In this document: positions 31,501-42,003 of the stretch, in pieces | Layout: each line of letters starts with the position of its first letter | How positions within the stretch are numbered: position 1 is the stretch's first letter | DNA from: Adiantum capillus-veneris | Lineage: Eukaryota > Streptophyta > Polypodiopsida > Polypodiales > Pteridaceae | DNA length: 64,000 nucleotides | Reading direction: 5' to 3' | Assembly: GCA_014529385.2 (NCBI GenBank) | Contig: CM043960.1 | Coordinates: 25,298,396-25,362,395 of the forward strand | Notes under the pieces: generated by a model | Databases searched by the model: none | Seen by the model: only the letters and a program-made list of their open reading frames with translations | What the model was told of the DNA's origin: nothing | Translations under genes and position numbers: made by a program

Positions 31501-34500
31501 AAGTGCATGTCCTTGCTTCAACAAAGTCGTCCACCATGAAGGCGCATTTCCTTTCAAGAAAGTGGCAGCTTTCCTGACCTTGGAGGCCTTTGTAAAATCC
31601 CCCTCTACATAAGTTGTATCAAACTGTTGGAGGAAAGTAAGAGCCTTCATTTTGTCCTCAAATTGGTTGAAAGTATCAAACTTCACAATTGCACCACCTT
31701 CTTTGTATGGTTTTGGCTTTTCCAATGCTCCCTAATTATTATAGGGAATTGTCTGCAACATGGGCATTGTAGTAGGGATCATCGGCGCCCCTTGGCCATT
31801 GACATTTGAGTCACTGGTGCCATGTGCTTGTTGGTTGGAAAAACCAGTCATGCCAAAATTGCCCAGTGGCATCAAATGGCCCTGATTGCATTGAAGCCTT
31901 GGCTAGAAGCCAATGTTACCATACATGGGGTTTGGCATTATGCCTTGCATACCCTCAAAGATGGCATGTACTGTTGGTTTCCAGGAGCATAATCAACCAT
32001 GCTTTGAAACACAGATCCACCCTCGAGATGTATCGTGGGTGGTGGAAAAACTTGACGCATAACCTGGAAATTAGTTCCCTATCCATTTAAACCAACATTT
32101 GGACTTTGAAAGGTGGCTGGTTGAACTGGTACAGCCTGTGGAATTAGCATTCTAGCCACCTATTCGCAGATTGGAAAAGGTTGCTTTGGAGCCCCAATTG
32201 ACTCCGCAACATGCGAGTGCTCCCTGCCCTGCTAGACGTATAAGGGACCTGGGCTTGAGCCTCCACGGGCTCTACTGCATGAGAAAGTTGCCTTGTCTGC
32301 TGTGACACTGGTGGAGCTTGCAAAATTTCCATAAACCTGGGATTTTGCACCAACAGAGAAAACACATCCACAACAACAACCAATGGTGTCCTGAGTGCAT
32401 CCTCGTCTAGTTGCCCAATCATATACCCTTGACCTTTTGGAGCATTCAAATCAAACAAAAGGCACAGACAGTGGTGGATGTGAACTCTCGCCAACCTCGA
32501 ACATTGGAGGTACGACCTGTTTTTACTACGAAGAGGAACCCTCTTTCTTGGCATCATTTGTCCTGTCAGCCATAGTGTAATTCCAAGTTCTTGTGCTCCC
32601 TGTCTTTGTTGCAAACCAACCAAGGCTCACTATTTAAGGAAAAAGTGATTATGTTCCGGCAACAGAACCATGAAACTTGTCGTAGGGCGGTAGACTTTAG
32701 CTTTCGCCTGAATCTTTACTTCATAAACTTTACTTCATAAACTTTACTTCATAAACTTTACTTGAACTTTACGACACAAAGGAACTTCACAAATAAGCCT
32801 GTGATTAGAATTCAACACTCAAAACAAAACACGGCTTGGTAGCTAGAGCGCTTCCAATCAGACAATGACACCCTGTAGGTCCCAAAGACTGGCGCCCCTT
32901 TCGGTATTTCTTTATTCTTATTACACTTGAGAAAACATGTTAACTTCTACAAGCTGTCCCACTTTCATCGGGCTGAAATTCCCTTACTCTAACCCGATTT
33001 CGGCAGCATAACCACAGTTAAAGTCTCCGCGGACAAAATCCCAAGTAAATAGTGACTTTCCACACACTTTATAGTACTTTACAAAACTTGGCGAGAGATT
33101 ACAACACACTGAATTCTCTGTTTTTGGCCTCCAAAATGCACCAAAACACATGTTTGGTGATTCTTTGCTTCCGCGAAGCTCTTGGGATGTGTAGGCATCA
33201 AAATTGGCCAAAACCCTAAACCTGCAATAAATTACAACAAGCTATAATTGTCTGTTTTGCGCTCCGATTCGCGTGCAGATCACTTTTGTGGGTAGCCCTC
33301 GAGCTCCTACCGTTGAAGGGTCACTTGTTCTTTGAATACACGAGATTCCTTGCAAGAAATCTCTCTAAATTGTCTTGTTTAAGCTTCCAAGGCTTTCTTG
33401 AAGCTCCCCTGGCATTACTTGCAGTTTATGTGAGAAACCCTAAACTTGCAGAAAAACACGCTAGCTGTAATTTTATGTTTTGCATCATTTTGAGTAGAGC
33501 AAACACGTATACGTGTGTCAAGAGCTCACGCACGCAATGGTACAGTTCTCGTGTAAATCGGAGGAGTTTTCACGTGAGAAAACTCTCCGTTTTTGCATTC
33601 CTTCGTGATGGAACTGTGGGGGATTAGCAATTAGCTAATCCGGTTCTTGTACAAAAGGCTCTTTCTTTGGCAAACGCGCATAAAACCCCTAGAACTGTAC
33701 ATGGTCATCTGAGAAGCCCAACTAGTGGGGCATTACCATATGTGCAAAAGGGAGAGAGAGATGCGCGAGAGCAAGTCATTGCGCTGCATGAGACAAGGGA
33801 GAAGGCAAGCTTTACATTGAAGCTGTGGTCACTTGCAACCACTACTCACACACACACACACTATGGAGCACACTGATAAAAGTCAGCCCCCAACCTCAAA
33901 CTTGGGCACCCCTACTTGGGATGAGCTTCTGGAGAGACAGAGTTGACGTGCAGGTTGCTCTCCTACTGCCATGTGTACAGTTTGCTCCTTTTGGCTTAAT
34001 TCCTAGTACCCACCAACTTATAAAGTCTTGCCGAGGGGCCTAAATGACTTTAGCTGAGCCTAGCTTCTTCTTTACTAATCGGATTCTAGCGCCGATCGAC
34101 CGAACCAATTGTCTGCTGCCAAGATAGATTGGCTTTTATCCTTCAGTAATGCTGTGAGGATTGTAGCATATTACCTTGTTCTCCTCAAAGAACATACAGC
34201 TCCAAAGAGCCTCACAGAAGTCTTAATGAAGAGGCACAATGTGCGTGCATTGCTATTAGGAGTTTATACACTACATATGGATGTGTAATTGTTTCTTTTT
34301 CATATGAATGGAAATGCATTTTTTTAAAGTTGTTTGCTGGGTGGCATTTGCTGAGTACCAATCTCTCCAGCACCTTGAGTGCTTAGTAGTGCTTTCATTT
34401 ACCAAACATGTTCTTTTGCAGTGCTGTATTGAAGCCTTTCAGCCGGGTAACTAGGCGTGTTACGGAGCTTTCTGAGGCACTTGAGCCTTTGTTCCAGAAG

Positions 34501-35364
34501 TATACAGAACCTATCCGCAGAGGGACTGTGAAGCCTGATGACCAAGGAAAACGAAAGCTGTTTTCATTCATACAACCACATGTCACTTCAGCTCTTCATC
34601 AGACTTGTAGCCTCTCCTTTTCTGCCAACTCGTTATTGCTTAATGGCCAAAAGAAAATCTCTGCAGATCATTTAGAGTTAGACTTTCAACTCTCACTTTG
34701 CAGCAAGTATCTTCTCATTTCAGCATTCATCTGCTCAAGAAATCCTGCTACATTGGATGCTACTTTCTTCGACTCAAGTGGAGGCAGCAGTAAGAAGCGC
34801 AGAAGAAGGTAAGAAACATTCTCTCCTTCGTTTTGGAATGCTTTACGCATGTGCTGACACATTGTGGCTATGGTGTAAGCTGATGTTCTTGGTGCCTGCT
34901 GGGCTGCATTCTTGATTACAGAAGCTCCCAGACTGCAGTAGAGAAGAAGGAGCTTGAAAGGCAAGAAAAACTTTTGAAAGGACCTGGAACGTTCCCTCTT
35001 GAGCGGCTTCTGGCCATTTTTTGCTGCATTTCTGCCGATTTTGCTGATGAGCTAGACGAAATTGAACTGACTTCAATGGACCAGCGCAGTGGTGTAGAGA
35101 TGTCGTCTGATGTTCTGATGCAAGTGTCTACGCTTGTCAATGCCAATCTTCTTTATAGGGGCTCCAGTGATCTACTGGAAGGAGCTCCCAGATATCGCTG
35201 CAATGCAAGTGATGATCTAATTCAAGCGGTATGCCTCGGATAATAATTGTTAGTTCTGATCTTACTGAATGCAAAGTGAATATGTAGTTCTACTTTTTAT
35301 TTTTGGCTTTCAGGTTTCCAGGAGTGTTAACTTCCCCCTTTCAAGATACTTGTACAGAATGTAA
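24911..35364 (+). CDS. ORC5: Origin recognition complex subunit 5 (five exons)
   Basis: ORC5 is an AAA+-type subunit of the six-protein complex that marks replication origins and loads MCM helicases in G1. Exons: 24911-25543, 25662-25969, 34422-34808, 34922-35228, 35314-35364; phases join correctly to give a 561-residue protein ending in TAA. Residues 112-122 hold the Walker A loop (VYGGASTGKTS, Lys121). Walker B-like IFDNVE lies near 228-233 and a sensor-1-like LGLIFISS near 259-266. The C-terminal ORC5 winged-helix region follows (VLKPFSRVTRRV onward to NFPLSRYLYRM). The start was chosen as the first ATG, with RFPARNSEI-like conserved sequence beginning only near residue 86; the first 70 residues are poorly conserved and basic. 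Intron 2 is 8.45 kb, starts with GC, and is full of transposons. Transcription remains plausible since all exon borders are clean. Confidence 0.93.
25662..25969 (+). CDS. ORC5: ORC5 exon 2 (codons 212-313 plus two bases)
   Basis: The acceptor is TGTAGTGCAG/GG at 25661. The exon encodes Walker B (PVVYLIFDNVELL), sensor 1 (LGLIFISSLGP) and the IPIYMRDYADDDLHQIL segment. It ends TTG AG with the donor GCAAGC, a GC donor. Choosing this site joins FL-S-AVLKPF in frame with exon 3, matching the ORC5 family without gap. Confidence 0.9.
25970..26765 (+). other. Left part of ORC5 intron 2, no feature recognised
   Basis: About 800 bp with ordinary AT-rich intron composition and no coding frame with recognisable content. 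Confidence 0.5.
27095..29695 (-). mobile_element. hAT DNA transposon (2601 bp) inside gypsy-D LTR
   Basis: Terminal inverted repeats are CAGAGTTACATGGGACGG on the left and CATAGTTACAGGGGACGG (complement) on the right. Perfect 8-bp direct repeats GTAAAAGT flank it at 27087-27094 and 29696-29703, the hallmark of hAT insertion. The other LTR of gypsy-D holds a single copy of the site (GTTAAAGT), an unoccupied paralogue. It carries one degenerate transposase gene on the minus strand. Confidence 0.93.
27435..29615 (-). pseudogene. hAT transposase, multiply frameshifted
   Basis: An ATG at 29615 (MSSQANSASQAGSS) opens a BED-like zinc region (WSWWDEVV, WTC, then HLLHEPSHEVKFC in another frame). The catalytic part follows (29081-28377): LLVDAWSD with the first Asp, RMVADGEASN with the second, and CMAHCLNNLLKDI, the C-x2-H motif of hAT enzymes with a DUF659-like fold. 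A middle piece lies at 28346-28095 (AEIHGLCESR end) and another at 28058-27834. The C-terminal dimerisation domain is at 27821-27435 (EQLWSVFSHIASKKRNRLGVERANDLVFV). At least four frame breaks make it inactive. A 21-bp tandem duplication (27651-27692) repeats LVFVSAN in the dimerisation domain. Confidence 0.9.
30906..31029 (-). pseudogene. gypsy-D chromodomain remnant
   Basis: Minus-strand frame gives GKIARQYLMKFKNYPPMDAKWMEEIEL and ends TGA at 30906-30908. It is the C-terminal half of a chromodomain and closely resembles that of gypsy-C (RRYLIKFKNYPFVDARWM). It sits directly after gag debris, so the whole pol between them was deleted. Confidence 0.8.
31312..32573 (-). pseudogene. gag: gypsy-D gag
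   Basis: An ATG at 32573 opens MADRTNDAKKEGSSS, then a stop. A long Gln/Pro-rich N-terminal region follows in shifting frames. The gag core is well kept at 31312-31725: FNQFEDKMKALTFLQQFD, VRKAATFLKGNAPSWW, TWIYFKQMFAFAW, CKSLEKYNRKFCKALLS, which is the retrotransposon gag fold. No zinc knuckle was recognised downstream; a Lys/Arg/Ser-rich stretch (31030-31200) precedes the chromodomain. Would have formed the particle. Confidence 0.8.
32653..32670 (-). other. Primer-binding site of gypsy-D
   Basis: Minus strand TGGTTCTGTTGCCGGAAC touches the LTR directly. It resembles the aspartate tRNA primer site TGGCGCCGTTGCCGGGGA, with changes mainly of C to T type. Assignment to tRNA-Asp is tentative. 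Confidence 0.5.
32671..34107 (-). repeat. 5' LTR of gypsy-D (1437 bp)
   Basis: It begins TGAAACTTGTCGTAGGG and ends CGAACCA. It holds three copies of a 17-bp unit (CTTCATAAACTTTACTT-like, about 32708-32765) where the other LTR has one, explaining the length difference. It preserves the uninterrupted target site of the hAT insertion at about 33013. Confidence 0.9.
34422..34808 (+). CDS. ORC5: ORC5 exon 3
   Basis: The acceptor is TTCTTTTGCAG/T at 34421. The exon encodes AVLKPFSRVTRRVTELSEALEPLFQKY, then FSFIQPHVTSAL, and LDFQLSLCSKYLLISAFICSRNPATLDATFFD, the conserved ORC5 C-terminal start. It ends with a Lys/Arg cluster (SSKKRRR) that could act in nuclear localisation. Donor AAG/GTAAGA at 34808/34809. 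Confidence 0.93.
34922..35228 (+). CDS. ORC5: ORC5 exon 4
   Basis: Acceptor GATTACAG/AAGC at 34921; intron 3 is 113 bp. The exon encodes a charged helix (VEKKELERQEKLLKGPG) and the winged-helix core FPLERLLAIFCCI, then LMQVSTLVNANLL and RYRCNASDDLIQA. Donor GCG/GTATGC. Confidence 0.93.
35314..35364 (+). CDS. ORC5: ORC5 exon 5 (terminal)
   Basis: Acceptor GGCTTTCAG/GTT at 35313. Seventeen codons, VSRSVNFPLSRYLYRM then TAA, the typical ORC5 C-terminus. Confidence 0.9.
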   Translation, partial: VSRSVNFPLSRYLYRM

Positions 35365-38096
35365 CCCGTTTTGTTCTACGTGAATATGTTAGCATCATGC
35401 TTGTTGGGAGGCCATTAAGCTAGCTTTATTGTGGAGGCTACTCCTGCTCCTTTGATCTTGCACTGCTATCTAATGATAATTCATCATTCCAATGAAACTC
35501 CGTTTCAAGGCCTATCGGATCAGAAACCTTGTTTTCAAGGCCCCTCGTCTTATGTTTCGTGCCAACCATTCTCTGAAAGTTCTGAAGGTTGCATACAAAT
35601 CATAACTATGAAAAGCTGTCCCTAATCCATTCCATTGAAAAGAGCAAGTTGTTTCTGTCTTAGATGGCCTTGCTGGCCTTGTTCCGTTTCCCATTCCATG
35701 TGGCTATGGATGATGAAGGTATGCCCTACTCAGTGGCAACTTGGGCAGGCACATGCTGACATTGTAATATGAAGCAGGGAAGGGAATTACTTGTAATATG
35801 GATTGCCAATTATCTTGCTTTTGGGGATTGCTTAGCAATCTTCTCCTTGCCGACATAAAGTTTTCAATGGTCTGATGCCTCACTGTGACAGAATATTGGT
35901 TTGCACACCATAGACCTTTGCATGTCTACACCTATCTAATGAATTTTGATGCTACAGATGTAGCCCTTGTTTGTACACAATCAATAGCTGTTTTTTGTTA
36001 TATGTTTGATGCTAGGATCAATCCTGATAATTATCACATAGCTCACTAAGAAAGCACTCATTTCAAGGTATGAAGTTATCAAATTGGATTTATTTTGCTT
36101 GCCTAAATGAACCCAATTCGCAAATGATTAGAGAATTTGTCATTCATGTGCTGTGTTCATAGATTACTTCGAAAACCTCAAGATTCAATGACAAGGAGAA
36201 ACTGTTTTATTCAAGTATATATTTGTATACATTGAGGTTGTAGGATGTTATCATTATAGAATTTGAGTCTTAATTGTGTAGATGCTATGTATCAACAAAA
36301 CTCCCATGTACCATAGACATGGGGAACATTGGTCACTTGTCTCCTTTTTGTCAGAATTGTAGCATAGTTAGCAGCTGACTTGTGTCTCTTACTTCTTGTA
36401 GCCATGACTTAAAGTAGTGCTTTTTGGTACGAGGAGACAAATTGGGTTTGCAACAAATTGATATCCTCCTCGGCAATCTCTTTGGCTTCCAAAGCTGTAG
36501 CGAAAACCAAGCTCTGAAAATTGGGCAGTACAGGCACCGATTAATTGAGGAGCTTGTGATGCATCATAGTTCCTCCTACAGGTTTCATGCCTCACAAAAG
36601 ACCACTCTGCCACCATAGCAATATATTACGTGGGTATGTAAACATGGATTCTCAAAAGCAAGGTCATTTGAGGCTATCCAAGACTTTCTATATGCCCCCA
36701 CATGTAGGAAAAAAGGTTTTAAAAAATAAAATAAAATTGAACAACACACCAGAGGGCCCACATGGGGAGGTGCTTATCCCTTCCAAACATTAGCCATGAA
36801 ACATGGTCAGGCAAGGAAAAAGGCTTTCATTGTTGTGATTATGGTCCAAAATCATGGAATATCATGGGAGATCCAATTTGGAAGGTTTAAATTTCCTTAA
36901 ACTGGCCCATACAATTTGGGGTGCTCCTAAACTGACCCCTCTACCCTACATGGAGTAGTTATAGTGTAGCAAAGGTCAAAATGTGCATATATTGCTTTTC
37001 TTGTGCTTGCATGTATGAAAAAGTTGAAGGAGACAAAATTATCCCTCATCATCACAACCACCACCATTTGCTTCAAAATATAAACTTCTATGGCTTCTTG
37101 CTATCTTTAAGGCCCTCCACACTCTGTCATGAAGATATTAGGAGGAAGTCAACAGTCTTATGCATTAATTGTGTGTATGATAGCACAACCAAAGACATTG
37201 CAAGGTGTGACCTCTACTCAAATGTTGCTTGCCTTTGTATAAATCCACATTAACATCATTGTCAACAAACAAAGGATAATCATCTCATAATGAGTGCACA
37301 CCTCTTGTTTTCCACAAGCCCATCCACCTTGTTAGTTGCTAGTTCTTTAAAAACTCCAAGGAAAAATTTCTATGGACTCAAGTTTAATGACTCTTATATA
37401 GAAAAATGTATGTCTTGTTCTCTACGAGAACCCGCAAAGGAGAGAAGTGCATAGATGAAGAATAAAGTAATCCATATCAAGAACATATCAACTAGGTAGC
37501 TTCAATGCACTTTTGATTATGCTAATGCAGAGCTCTACAAAAGCACAAAGCCAGTTGGAAAAGACATAATCAAGATGGCCAAAGGAATTTAGTATCAATA
37601 TTGTGTTCTTCTATTTTTGACCAAATCCCAATATCACATTCTAGATATGGTCATGGCCATGCATGCTTATAAGTTATTCGCTATGATAATGTGCTAGGTT
37701 TGCTGAAACAACACTCAAGATCTATAAATTATTTGCTATGATAATGTGCAAGGTCTATTGAAACAACACTTTTAGATGCTCAAGATCTTTGCTTTTTGGA
37801 TGCAGTGATGGTAAGTATATCAGTGTTGTGATTGGCGAGAGGGACCATGGCGTCAAGATCTACTAATATGGGACTAATCTCTGTAGCTCTACCCAAGAGG
37901 GTCACATGACTTGAAAAGTGACTTGTTGTAGGGTCTTGTTCAAATCTACTACTCTGGGAGAAATGTATCACCTAACTATGAATGGTTCCTGTGCTAAACC
38001 TTGTCAAACTTGGTAATAAGAATGTTTGTGCTTATGTAACTCCAACAAGATAGTCCAAGGCATCATTGTTGAGTGTAATTCATGCCCTTAGCTTTA
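35365..38096. other. ORC5 3' region and intergenic DNA
   Basis: No second gene was recognised. The ORC5 3' UTR must begin at 35365; its poly(A) site cannot be placed. Near 37671-37790 a segment of about 55 bp (TATGATAATGTGC--GGT...GAAACAACACT) is duplicated in tandem. Confidence 0.5.
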
Positions 38097-38563
38097 GGTA
38101 CCAGGGGTTCAACCATGGGATCAAGGGCCTTTGTGCAAAATCAAGAACGTTTGCAAATCTCGGTTGTCGATGTGTAAAAACTAAACTCGGGATCTTGAGT
38201 TTAGTTTTATGGTGGGGTCCATAAAAACTAAACTCGGGATCTCGAGTTTAGTTTTTATGTCAAGATCCCGAGTTTACCTTCAAATAGATGTGAAATCACA
38301 TCTATTTTAACGAGGTCCACGCGGGCATGTTGGTCAAGGCGTGTGCTCACGTTGATGGTGAGGGTTCAAAAGCTGGCTAGGGAAGCGAGGGTGTCCCGAG
38401 ATTAGATCTCGACAAGTCCACGTGGTTGACCACTCAAAATTAGTTTTTTGAAATCTAAACTCGGGATCCCGAGTTTAGATTTCATCGAACAATGGTCCAG
38501 ATTGGCTGCCATCCCATCTTTTAATTGGGACCATTGATCCCATGCTTTGGGACCCCGTGGTAC
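38097..38563. mobile_element. 467-bp MITE with internal palindromes
   Basis: The inverted ends are GGTACCAGGGGTTCAACCATGGGATCA on the left and GTACCACGGGGTCCCAAAGCATGGGATCA (complement) on the right. TTA flanks both sides (38094-38096, 38564-38566), suggesting PIF/Harbinger. Inside are near-perfect palindromes around ACTCGGGATCYCGAGT at 38176-38209, 38221-38258 and 38450-38483 (the last perfect over 34 bases), plus a half copy at 38257-38274. Confidence 0.65.
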
Positions 38564-38566
38564 TTA

Positions 38567-40327
38567 AAGGGGAGGAATTCTTGCCTCTCATCAGAGTTCT
38601 GAAGCCCTCTCTAAGAGAACAATGATGAAATCATCCCTCAATCTCATAATATACCAAGCATCAACATATGTAAAGGTTCCTTGTTTGCCTCTGCTAAGTT
38701 GCATAGCTGGCATATCCACTACTCTAGACATACCAAGTGTATCTGCCCGTCTCTGTCTGTAGTTGATGAAAGGAGGTGCAAAGCTATTCTATGACACATT
38801 GAACCCGTGTGAGAGCTGTGAGCCTATGTTTCTTGGCCATAAAATCAATCCATCCTAGGTAATGTTAAGAAAATGTTCCTTCTTAAAAACCATTTTCTTT
38901 CCCAATTCTCAAGGAGGAGTCACCCATGTCCTCTCTCTTATCAATTTGCATGAGAACTTGTTCAATGCCCTTGTTGATATCTAAATGTGTAAATGCGGAT
39001 GCCAATTTGTCCATATAAAGCTTCATACACCCAATCAGATCGTATATGATGGGGCAGGCTTGGTACCCAAATTTGTATATGATAGTGACCATTGTGATCA
39101 CTCCATATCTCTCTTTCATTCATACACCCAATTAAATCGTATATGATGGGGTAGGCTTGGTACCCAGATTTGTACTCCAAATAATAATTATGGATGTCAC
39201 CAAGGTATCAAACAACCATAGCTTAGTGCAAGGCTCTGGTTGCAAGGTCGATTTAACTTACTAAATCTGGTCTTTTGCAAGACAAGTTGAAAGTGTAAAT
39301 ATACAGAAATTCGATGTGTAAGAGCATGCATGCATCAAATAGAAGTGTCAAGAACATGCCACACAACGATGACATGATGCAATCTAGTTATCTAAAAAAT
39401 TGACCACTTTGTGGAGGTAATATTATCCAAATTGAATGAAAATTGGCATAGAGGGGTAAATTTAACCTAGCAATCAATTAGTGATCACCATATTTAATAT
39501 ATGAAAGCTACCCAAAAATCTAGCTTTTGGCCTATAGTAAAAGAGATAGCCTTGATCTTGAGATAATGAGGCTAGCTACCTTATTGTATTCTACCATTTA
39601 ATTTATACATTGTAGTATTTTCTTTAAAAAAAAACCATCTAGAAACAAGTAAACCCATAATTTTATTAGGGCCAAAGAGGAGAAAAATGAGTTGTTTAAA
39701 ATGGTTTTAAGTTAGCGAAGGTGTTATGGTCAAAACAACTCCAAATATAGCTGTTGAAATCAGAATGAGGAGTATCTAATGCATTTAAAGTGTATCTATA
39801 AAGATACCTTTATGAATGAAGTACGAGTCACTTTTCTTGTTTTTTGTGTCTTTTTTTGGTTCATTCAGATATCTCCATTGTTTTTGCCACAGGGTGAAAG
39901 CATGTTAACGTGTCGCGCTTTTTGTGCTAGTTAGCAGTTTCAAGTTAGCACGTTTTAAAAAAGTTGGGCGTCCGGTAAAATTTTTACAATTCGTATCAAA
40001 ATTTGTCGGAGGTTGTACATTTGGATTCCTTGTTTCAAGAGCTTTCTACTGATATATCATATGTCATAGATCTTGGAGATGTAGCTCATGTTATTGTACT
40101 AGTTAGCATATGCCAAAATTGTGCTAGTTAGCATTGTCCGGGACACCAAAAAGCATGAAAAGTTAACATGCTTATAGCTCACAACATCCCTTTTGAATAT
40201 CAGTTTTCCCTCTTTCTCTTCTTGCTAGTAGCTTTTTTCCACTTCTTTCCTTTTCTTCTTTAGAGTATTTCTCTTGCTTAGAGCTGCCTTGTTGTTGATC
40301 TTACACAGACCTTCATAAATACCTTGT
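38567..40327. other. Intergenic DNA with a local duplication
   Basis: No gene recognised. A 56-bp segment (TTCATACACCCAAT...GGTACCCA-ATTTGTA) occurs at 39023-39078 and again at 39118-39174 with about five differences. Confidence 0.55.
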
Positions 40328-40585
40328 GTTATCTCTCACAAAGATACACCATATTGTCTCTTCAAGTGTTCTCCAAGTGTTACCTTGAACCCTAAATTTC
40401 ATATGAAAGTCAAGCTCATTGAAGAGTATGCAACTACAAGAAGTGCAAGAAATAGGTTGTGTTATCTCTCACAAAGATACACCTGATTGTCTCTTCACGT
40501 GTACTCCAAGTGTTACCTCAAACCCTAAATTTCATATGAAAATCAAGTCATTGAACAGTATGCAACTACAAGAAGTGCAAGAAAA
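40328..40585. repeat. Tandem duplication of about 129 bp
   Basis: 40328-40456 and 40458-40585 match closely (both run from GTTATCTCTCACAAAGATACACC to AACTACAAGAAGTGCAAGAAA). The unit shows no recognised protein. Confidence 0.85.
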
Positions 40586-41516
40586 AGAGCTCTCAGAAGT
40601 GTAGAAGAAGCTAACCAACTTTGCAATGAAGGAAAGAAACACATTGACCTTTGAACAGATGGAAGCATTTACCCAATAGATCCACTATTAGGAAGCTACT
40701 CATCATTTCATTATGTACATGAGTTGATTAGATTTGTTGGAGATTGAGCTTAATGTTTACTGAGTTCTTGTTCAAGTTTCACTCAGGGACAAAACCAACA
40801 TCTTCCATACATCTCTCATCTTAAGCATACACAATGTGTCTATGAATCATGAGTAAATGAACTTGAAGCAAAAGTAGCAAAACTTACATAGTTAAATAAA
40901 CATTTGAAGAATGTTAAAGAAACACCCATTGGTTTTAAAGTAAGAATAAAACAAATGAAACAAATTAACAATTTAACAGAGTCTTTTGAAGAAAGGAAAA
41001 AGAATGAAACTAGCTAAGGGTAATGTCACTAGCATTTCAGGTCATGACATGTCAAATGCTAAAGAAAGAGTGACATTTCTAAATGAGATGATGAATAGAT
41101 CACATATCTTAGGGCTTCTCAAAATACCTAAAAATCTAAAACCTAAAAAAAATGTCCTTTAAGATATGAAATCATTGGTTGATCCGTCACAAATGCAAGA
41201 GGTATGTGATACAATAGGGAGGGATATAGAGCCATCTCAAGCATTTGGTTTAGGATTTCAAGATACAATATATTTATAGCCTTTGGACTTCCTAGACCTC
41301 ACAATGTTGGGAAAGTGAGACTCTTATTGAATGAAGAGATACCAAAACAATTTGGTGAATATTCCCATATTCAAGGAGAGATTCCATATGAGAAAGCAAA
41401 GAAAAAATGTGTGTTTGAATACACTATTTTTTATAATATTTAGATGGATATTTAAAAAGTTCAAATTACCATGGTAAAATATTATGGAATAGATGAAACC
41501 AAATATGCAGGAAAGC
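40586..41516 (+). other. Possible decayed coding sequence, unidentified
   Basis: The + strand has several linked open stretches, for example MKSLVDPSQMQEVCDTIGRDIEPSQAFGLGFQD (41168-41275) and EEIPKQFGEYSHIQGEIPYEKAKKKCVFEYTIFYNI (41331-41440), separated by stops. I do not recognise the family. It ends where the solo LTR begins. Confidence 0.3.
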
Positions 41517-42003
41517 TGTCATAAAATCTAATATGTAACTAACCCAAATGATTTTAAACTGATCATTTAATGTGGGAGAATAAATGGGAACAAGAGTTAG
41601 AATATAGATATGTGATTATGGATCTATCTCAGCACAAGACCAAAGTCAATGGGTCCAAATGAGAGATGGTATGTCAGAGAGCAATGCTAGCTAATGGAGC
41701 TTGAAAGACCTTAGGGTTAGCTTCATTAAAGACCTCCAAAGGTTCGTGTTAAAAGTCCTTAGACCTAGGACCTTTAGGTAATTTAGACCTTAGACAAGCT
41801 AATCCTGTGCTTGAGGTGCTTGTTGTGCTTGAGTTGACTAAGGTGCTTGAGGTGCTTGTCGTGCTTGATGACTAAGGTTCTTGAGGTGCTTGTCATGCTT
41901 TATGACTAAGGTGCTTGAAGTGCTTGAGGGGCTTGTGTTATTCCAAAGTCAACATGATCCCTGCAAAGGAGGGGGCGAGCCTAAAGCTAGGGGCATGAGA
42001 GAG

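Larger units (their letters stand above)
26766..34107 (-). mobile_element. Non-autonomous gypsy element 'gypsy-D' in ORC5 intron 2
   Basis: Two LTRs of about 1.4 kb, at 26766-30781 (3' LTR, split by the hAT insertion) and 32671-34107 (5' LTR), enclose only 1.9 kb of internal sequence. This holds a primer site, a degenerate gag and a C-terminal chromodomain; protease, RT, RNase H and integrase are absent. It could only have moved with proteins from a relative. Five-base flanks are CATAC and ATTGT, so no target duplication is visible. It is antisense to ORC5. Confidence 0.9.
25970..34421 (+). other. ORC5 intron 2 (8452 bp, GC-AG)
   Basis: The donor is AG/GCAAGC and the acceptor TTCTTTTGCAG. 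Unique intron sequence remains at both ends (25970-26765 and 34108-34421), with no gene seen there. The middle 7.3 kb is one gypsy element with a hAT transposon inside its left LTR. Confidence 0.85.

Noticed and set aside
26761-34112. 5-bp target duplication for gypsy-D
   Set aside because: Flanks CATAC and ATTGT do not match; either ends have changed or the element recombined, so none is claimed.
26000-34400. Additional ORC5 exons within intron 2
   Set aside because: Exon 2 joins exon 3 without any missing family sequence, and the frames inside the intron belong to gag, chromodomain or hAT transposase.
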